Shown in pieces: positions 61,259 through 64,000 of a stretch of DNA of 64,000 nt. The notes below the pieces were generated by a model. It did not search any database, was not told where the DNA came from, and was given only the letters and a program-made list of their open reading frames with translations. The first letter of the stretch is position 1, and each line of letters begins with the position of its first letter. The stretch is from positions 161,501 to 225,500 of the forward strand of contig NC_090155.1 in NCBI RefSeq assembly GCF_017916325.1. The letters are read 5' to 3'. Position numbers and translations under genes: made by a program. The DNA comes from Leishmania martiniquensis. Taxonomy: Eukaryota; Euglenozoa; Kinetoplastea; Trypanosomatida; Trypanosomatidae.

Positions 61259-61260
61259 AG
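61259..61260 (+). promoter_or_regulatory. Candidate spliced-leader acceptor for the kinesin gene
   Basis: This AG ends TTTTCAG after a 70-nt C/T-rich tract. It would give a 5' UTR of 18 nt, placing the ATG at 61279 as the first start. Confidence 0.55.
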
Positions 61261-61278
61261 CTGCCCCCGAGTCATTGA

Positions 61279-62712
61279 ATGAAGACAATGCGTGACTCGA
61301 TCGATCACGTTCGCGTCTGCTGTCGCGTGCGGCCCCTCAACGCCAGCGAAACCCGCATGCAGAGTGACCTGTGTGTGTCCTTTCCTGAGCAGTGCCCCCA
61401 TTCAGTTGACTGCTATGTTGCCCCTATCGCCGGCAACAGCTCCGTGGCCGGCGGCACCTTAGCTGCTGGTGCGGCGTTGGCGGGCCGAGGCGACGGTTTT
61501 GGTGACGCCGGCACTTCAGCAGGGCGGCACTCCTTCACCTTCTCGCACGTCTTCCAGCCAAATGCGAGGCAGGCCGACATCTACGAGCACGTTGCGCGTC
61601 CCATCGTGGTGGACGTCCTGGCCGGCTACAACGGCACCATCTTCGTGTACGGGCAGACGGGAAGCGGCAAGACGCATACAATGTTTGGAGACTTGAATGG
61701 CGGTGCGTGGGCAACCGCTTGCGGCCCAGGCAGGCCTCCTGCAGTCGTCACGCCCAAGGCAGAGGACAACGAGGAGGACGCGAGAGATGAGGAGGCTGAA
61801 GATAGTGCTAAACGCGCGCGCCTTATCGACGAGGAGCACAAAGATGGGGGCCCTCACGCATATGAGCACTGCAGCACGCCGGAGGAAGAGGAAGAAGAGG
61901 AGCGACACGACGAACAGCAGCAACAGCACGCGTCTCCGCTGACCTTTCATGCGGTTCGGAGGCCCCTCAAGACCATGCGTTCGAAGCACAGCAGTGGCCA
62001 CGCCAAGAGTGGCCATCCGGCGAGCTCAGCGATAGCGGCAGCTAGGAGTAACCTCACCTCATCACCGCCACCGTCGTCATCGCCGTCCACAGCAACATCC
62101 TCCTTCTGCCGCGCCAACGCCACCGTCACTCCGCTTGGAGAGCTGCAGCAGATCAACACACTTCAAAATGCTGCTAGCAGCAACGCTGCAGCCCATTCCT
62201 ACACAGGGGGGAAGCCGTCGGTAAAGGCGGATGCCGCCGCCGCCGTCACCACCGCTGCATCGCCCTCTTCGGCGCTGGCGTGGGCTTCGAGGGCCACCGC
62301 CTCGCTGCCTTCTGCGTCTCGCCACAGTGGACCGCCTCGGTGCTCAGCAAAGAGCGTAATGGGCCCGCGCTCCGTCTTCACCGGTGACGCTGTGAGTGGC
62401 GTCATTCCGCGAGCGGTGCACGACATTTTCGATGCCATCGCCCACGCAGACCCGTCCAAAGAGTTCGACGTGCAGATGTTTTTCGTAGAAGTGTACATGG
62501 AGCAGATTCGTGACCTCCTCACCTCCAATCCGTTCACTTCAATGTCGTCTTCGTCGGCTGATGTCCGAGGACGTGAGCACCAACTCGTTCTACATCGATG
62601 GCTGCCGCCATCCACACGTTTCATCTGCCAGGGATGTGCTGCGCCTGGTGAAGAGCGGCCTCAAGCATCGGGCAACTTCAGCCACGGCGATGAACGAGAC
62701 GAGCAGCCGTAG
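61279..62712 (+). CDS. Kinesin motor domain, N-terminal part (frame 1, ends at a frameshift)
   Basis: The frame encodes the first half of a kinesin motor: VCCRVRPLN near residue 13, the P-loop GQTGSGKT at 125-132, then VIPRAVHDIFDAI and VEVYMEQIRDLL at about residue 413. Between P-loop helix and VIPRAV, that is in loop 5, about 230 acidic, Ser/Ala/His-rich residues are inserted (about 141-371). After DLLTSNP the frame turns into non-kinesin sequence and stops at 62712. The rest of the motor continues in the +1 frame (see next entry). So the gene is either frameshifted in this strain or carries a one-base sequence error between about 62520 and 62560. True frame-1 coding probably ends within that interval. 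The family resembles kinesin-1 in the later motor motifs. Confidence 0.85.
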   Translation: MKTMRDSIDHVRVCCRVRPLNASETRMQSDLCVSFPEQCPHSVDCYVAPIAGNSSVAGGTLAAGAALAGRGDGFGDAGTSAGRHSFTFSHVFQPNARQADIYEHVARPIVVDVLAGYNGTIFVYGQTGSGKTHTMFGDLNGGAWATACGPGRPPAVVTPKAEDNEEDARDEEAEDSAKRARLIDEEHKDGGPHAYEHCSTPEEEEEEERHDEQQQQHASPLTFHAVRRPLKTMRSKHSSGHAKSGHPASSAIAAARSNLTSSPPPSSSPSTATSSFCRANATVTPLGELQQINTLQNAASSNAAAHSYTGGKPSVKADAAAAVTTAASPSSALAWASRATASLPSASRHSGPPRCSAKSVMGPRSVFTGDAVSGVIPRAVHDIFDAIAHADPSKEFDVQMFFVEVYMEQIRDLLTSNPFTSMSSSSADVRGREHQLVLHRWLPPSTRFICQGCAAPGEERPQASGNFSHGDERDEQP

Positions 62713-64000
62713 CCATTGCCTTCTAAACCTGACCGTGAAGAGTGTCGACCGCGCGCAGGGGGTGTCAACGGTGGGTAAGCTGTACTTAGTCGACCTCGCT
62801 GGTAGTGAGAAGATCGGTAAAACCAACGCCAAAGGGCTGCGCCTGGAGGAGGCAAAGCTGATCAACAAGTCCCTATCCACTCTTGGCATGGTCATCATGT
62901 CTCTGACAGATCAAAGCGCCACGCACACACCGTACCGAGACAGTGTACTCACAAAGATACTGAAGGATTCGCTTGGCGGAAACTCGCACACAGCGCTCAT
63001 GATCTGCTGCAGCCCTTCCCAGTACAACGCGCAGGAGACGCTGTCGACGCTGCGCTTCGGTGCTCGCGCCAAGGCCATCAAGAACAAGGCGATTGTGAAC
63101 CGAGACCTCACCGCGGCGCAGCTGCGGCGCATGCTGGAGACAGCCAAGGAAGAGATCGAGCGACTGCACGTGGCACTGCAGCAGCAAAGCACGGTGGCGG
63201 GCTACCGTCAAGGGGCGTCGAACCTTCCTGTCTCTACGTCGCGAAAGCTGTCGAACGCCGCCACTGCAACGGCGTCTCCAATGGCGACCCAGGCAGACAT
63301 GTCTCACATCACGGACCTGCTTGAGGAGCGTGCGACGGAGCAGACGCGCTTGCAGAATCTCCGCGCTGAGGTGTCGCAGCTGCAAGACAGTCTCAATGGC
63401 GCCCAGGACATCATCAGCGCGCTACAGGAGGAGCGAGATGGCTATATTGACAAGGTGCAGAGCTTTCAGGAGGAGATTAGCATCTGGGAAGATGCGTACG
63501 CGACGTCATCGATGCGTGCGGCTACTCAGGACGCGCTGCTGCTGCAGTGCACGGTGCTCCTCCGCACCCAGGCAAGCGAGATCCAAGACCTTACGCAGCG
63601 CATGGAAGCCTACGCCCAGCTGATTCAGCAAGCCCGCGAAGCCGTCGATCAGCTCAACGCCTACGCGCGCGGGGTGGAAGCAAACGGCGAGCGGCGACGA
63701 GCGCTTCTCACCGCGGAGACACCCAAAGAGCACGCTGCCGCATCAGCCTCCCCGACCACACTACCTGGGCATGCGCAGCAGGTTTTCACCAGTGAAGATG
63801 CACCACATGGCCTCATGTCTTACCCTTCAGCTGCCCCACACGGACTGGATGTGGGCGCCATGGGCAGCAGACAAGAGGGCAGTCAGCGGTGCAGGACCGG
63901 CAGCAGTGACCTTCCAGAAGAAGAAGAATCGCCCAACCCGCGCTGTCAGACGTGCGCCTACGCAGACTCGCTGCAGCTCAGCCCCTCGCGCCTTCCGCCC
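62561..64000 (+). CDS. Kinesin motor domain, C-terminal part and coiled coil (frame 2, open at window end)
   Basis: In the +1 frame the kinesin motor continues without a gap: SEDVSTNSFYIDGC, MNETSSRSHC (switch I), LYLVDLAGSEKIGKT (switch II), EEAKLINKSLSTLG, PYRDSVLTKILKDSLGGNSH and ICCSPSQYNAQETLSTLRFG, then the neck and a coiled coil (QLRRMLETAKEEIERLHVAL, RLQNLRAEVSQLQDSL). ICCSPS and STLRFG are typical of kinesin-1-like motors, which walk toward microtubule plus ends. The position given begins at an in-frame ATG, but that is probably not a real start, because the open frame reaches further back and overlaps frame 1. No stop occurs before the window ends at 64000. All nucleotide-switch motifs are intact, so the only fault is the frame change. 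Confidence 0.85.
   Translation, partial: MSEDVSTNSFYIDGCRHPHVSSARDVLRLVKSGLKHRATSATAMNETSSRSHCLLNLTVKSVDRAQGVSTVGKLYLVDLAGSEKIGKTNAKGLRLEEAKLINKSLSTLGMVIMSLTDQSATHTPYRDSVLTKILKDSLGGNSHTALMICCSPSQYNAQETLSTLRFGARAKAIKNKAIVNRDLTAAQLRRMLETAKEEIERLHVALQQQSTVAGYRQGASNLPVSTSRKLSNAATATASPMATQADMSHITDLLEERATEQTRLQNLRAEVSQLQDSLNGAQDIISALQEERDGYIDKVQSFQEEISIWEDAYATSSMRAATQDALLLQCTVLLRTQASEIQDLTQRMEAYAQLIQQAREAVDQLNAYARGVEANGERRRALLTAETPKEHAAASASPTTLPGHAQQVFTSEDAPHGLMSYPSAAPHGLDVGAMGSRQEGSQRCRTGSSDLPEEEESPNPRCQTCAYADSLQLSPSRLPP

Larger units (their letters stand above)
59870..61278. other. Intergenic spacer
   Basis: No convincing gene in 1.4 kb. It has a 13-G homopolymer at 59945-59957, CA repeats (60337-60364), C/T-rich DNA (60607-60680), TG repeats near 60987-61007, and a long C/T tract (61186-61258) with acceptor AG 61259-61260. 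Confidence 0.5.

Overview
The window looks like a stretch of a Leishmania-type trypanosomatid nuclear chromosome. It is GC-rich, no gene needs an intron, and every supportable gene lies on the + strand. The genes are separated by long pyrimidine-rich spacers full of CA/TG microsatellites, and strong polypyrimidine tracts with an AG precede many start codons. This is the layout of a trypanosomatid polycistronic unit, in which mRNAs are separated by spliced-leader trans-splicing and polyadenylation. A roughly 700-bp GC-rich block at about 3390-4110 resembles the SIDER2 retroposons of Leishmania 3' UTRs, which supports the genus. The species cannot be fixed from this sequence.

Layout, left to right: a divergent FAD-dependent glycerol-3-phosphate dehydrogenase-like protein (599-2956); the SIDER2-like block; a tandem gamma-glutamylcyclotransferase-fold protein (4903-6378); a TMEM231 homologue of the ciliary transition zone (8008-9132); a delta-type tubulin (10130-11935); a PPR protein (12635-14293); RPB12 (15023-15310) followed by a small RPB12-like zinc-ribbon gene (16056-16292); a CinA-nucleotidyltransferase fusion (17007-18659); mitochondrial ribosomal protein uS15m (19954-21243); a WW/coiled-coil/MORN protein (22339-25200); a small unidentified protein (25998-26432); an RWDD1/Gir2-type DRG partner (27358-28056); a DnaJ-type protein without an HPD motif (29081-30715); CTP synthase (31806-33596); an unidentified membrane protein (35611-37869); an RSPH1-like MORN protein (39701-40981); a 3.7-kb stretch without a clear gene; an N-anchored SMP-domain protein (44719-46539); a small TUTase-family nucleotidyltransferase (47578-48807); a very large ITFG2-like protein (49863-54749); a mostly disordered TRAF-zinc-finger protein (56225-59869); and a kinesin with a huge loop-5 insert and a +1 frameshift that runs off the right edge (61279-64000).

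The genes do not form one pathway, as is usual in trypanosomatids. Two themes recur. One is the flagellum and cytoskeleton: TMEM231, delta tubulin, the MORN proteins and the kinesin. The other is mitochondrial gene expression and proteostasis: the PPR protein, uS15m, the DnaJ-like protein and possibly the TUTase. Expression is probably constitutive at the transcriptional level and set by UTR elements such as the SIDER2-like block.

The observations I rate highest are the tandem RPB12 paralogue, the ITFG2-like protein (a possible trace of nutrient-sensing KICSTOR machinery), the kinesin with about 230 extra residues in loop 5 plus a frameshift, the J-like protein lacking HPD, and the 3.7-kb gene-poor interval with coding-like remnants. 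All family assignments come from motif reading by eye; no searches were run.
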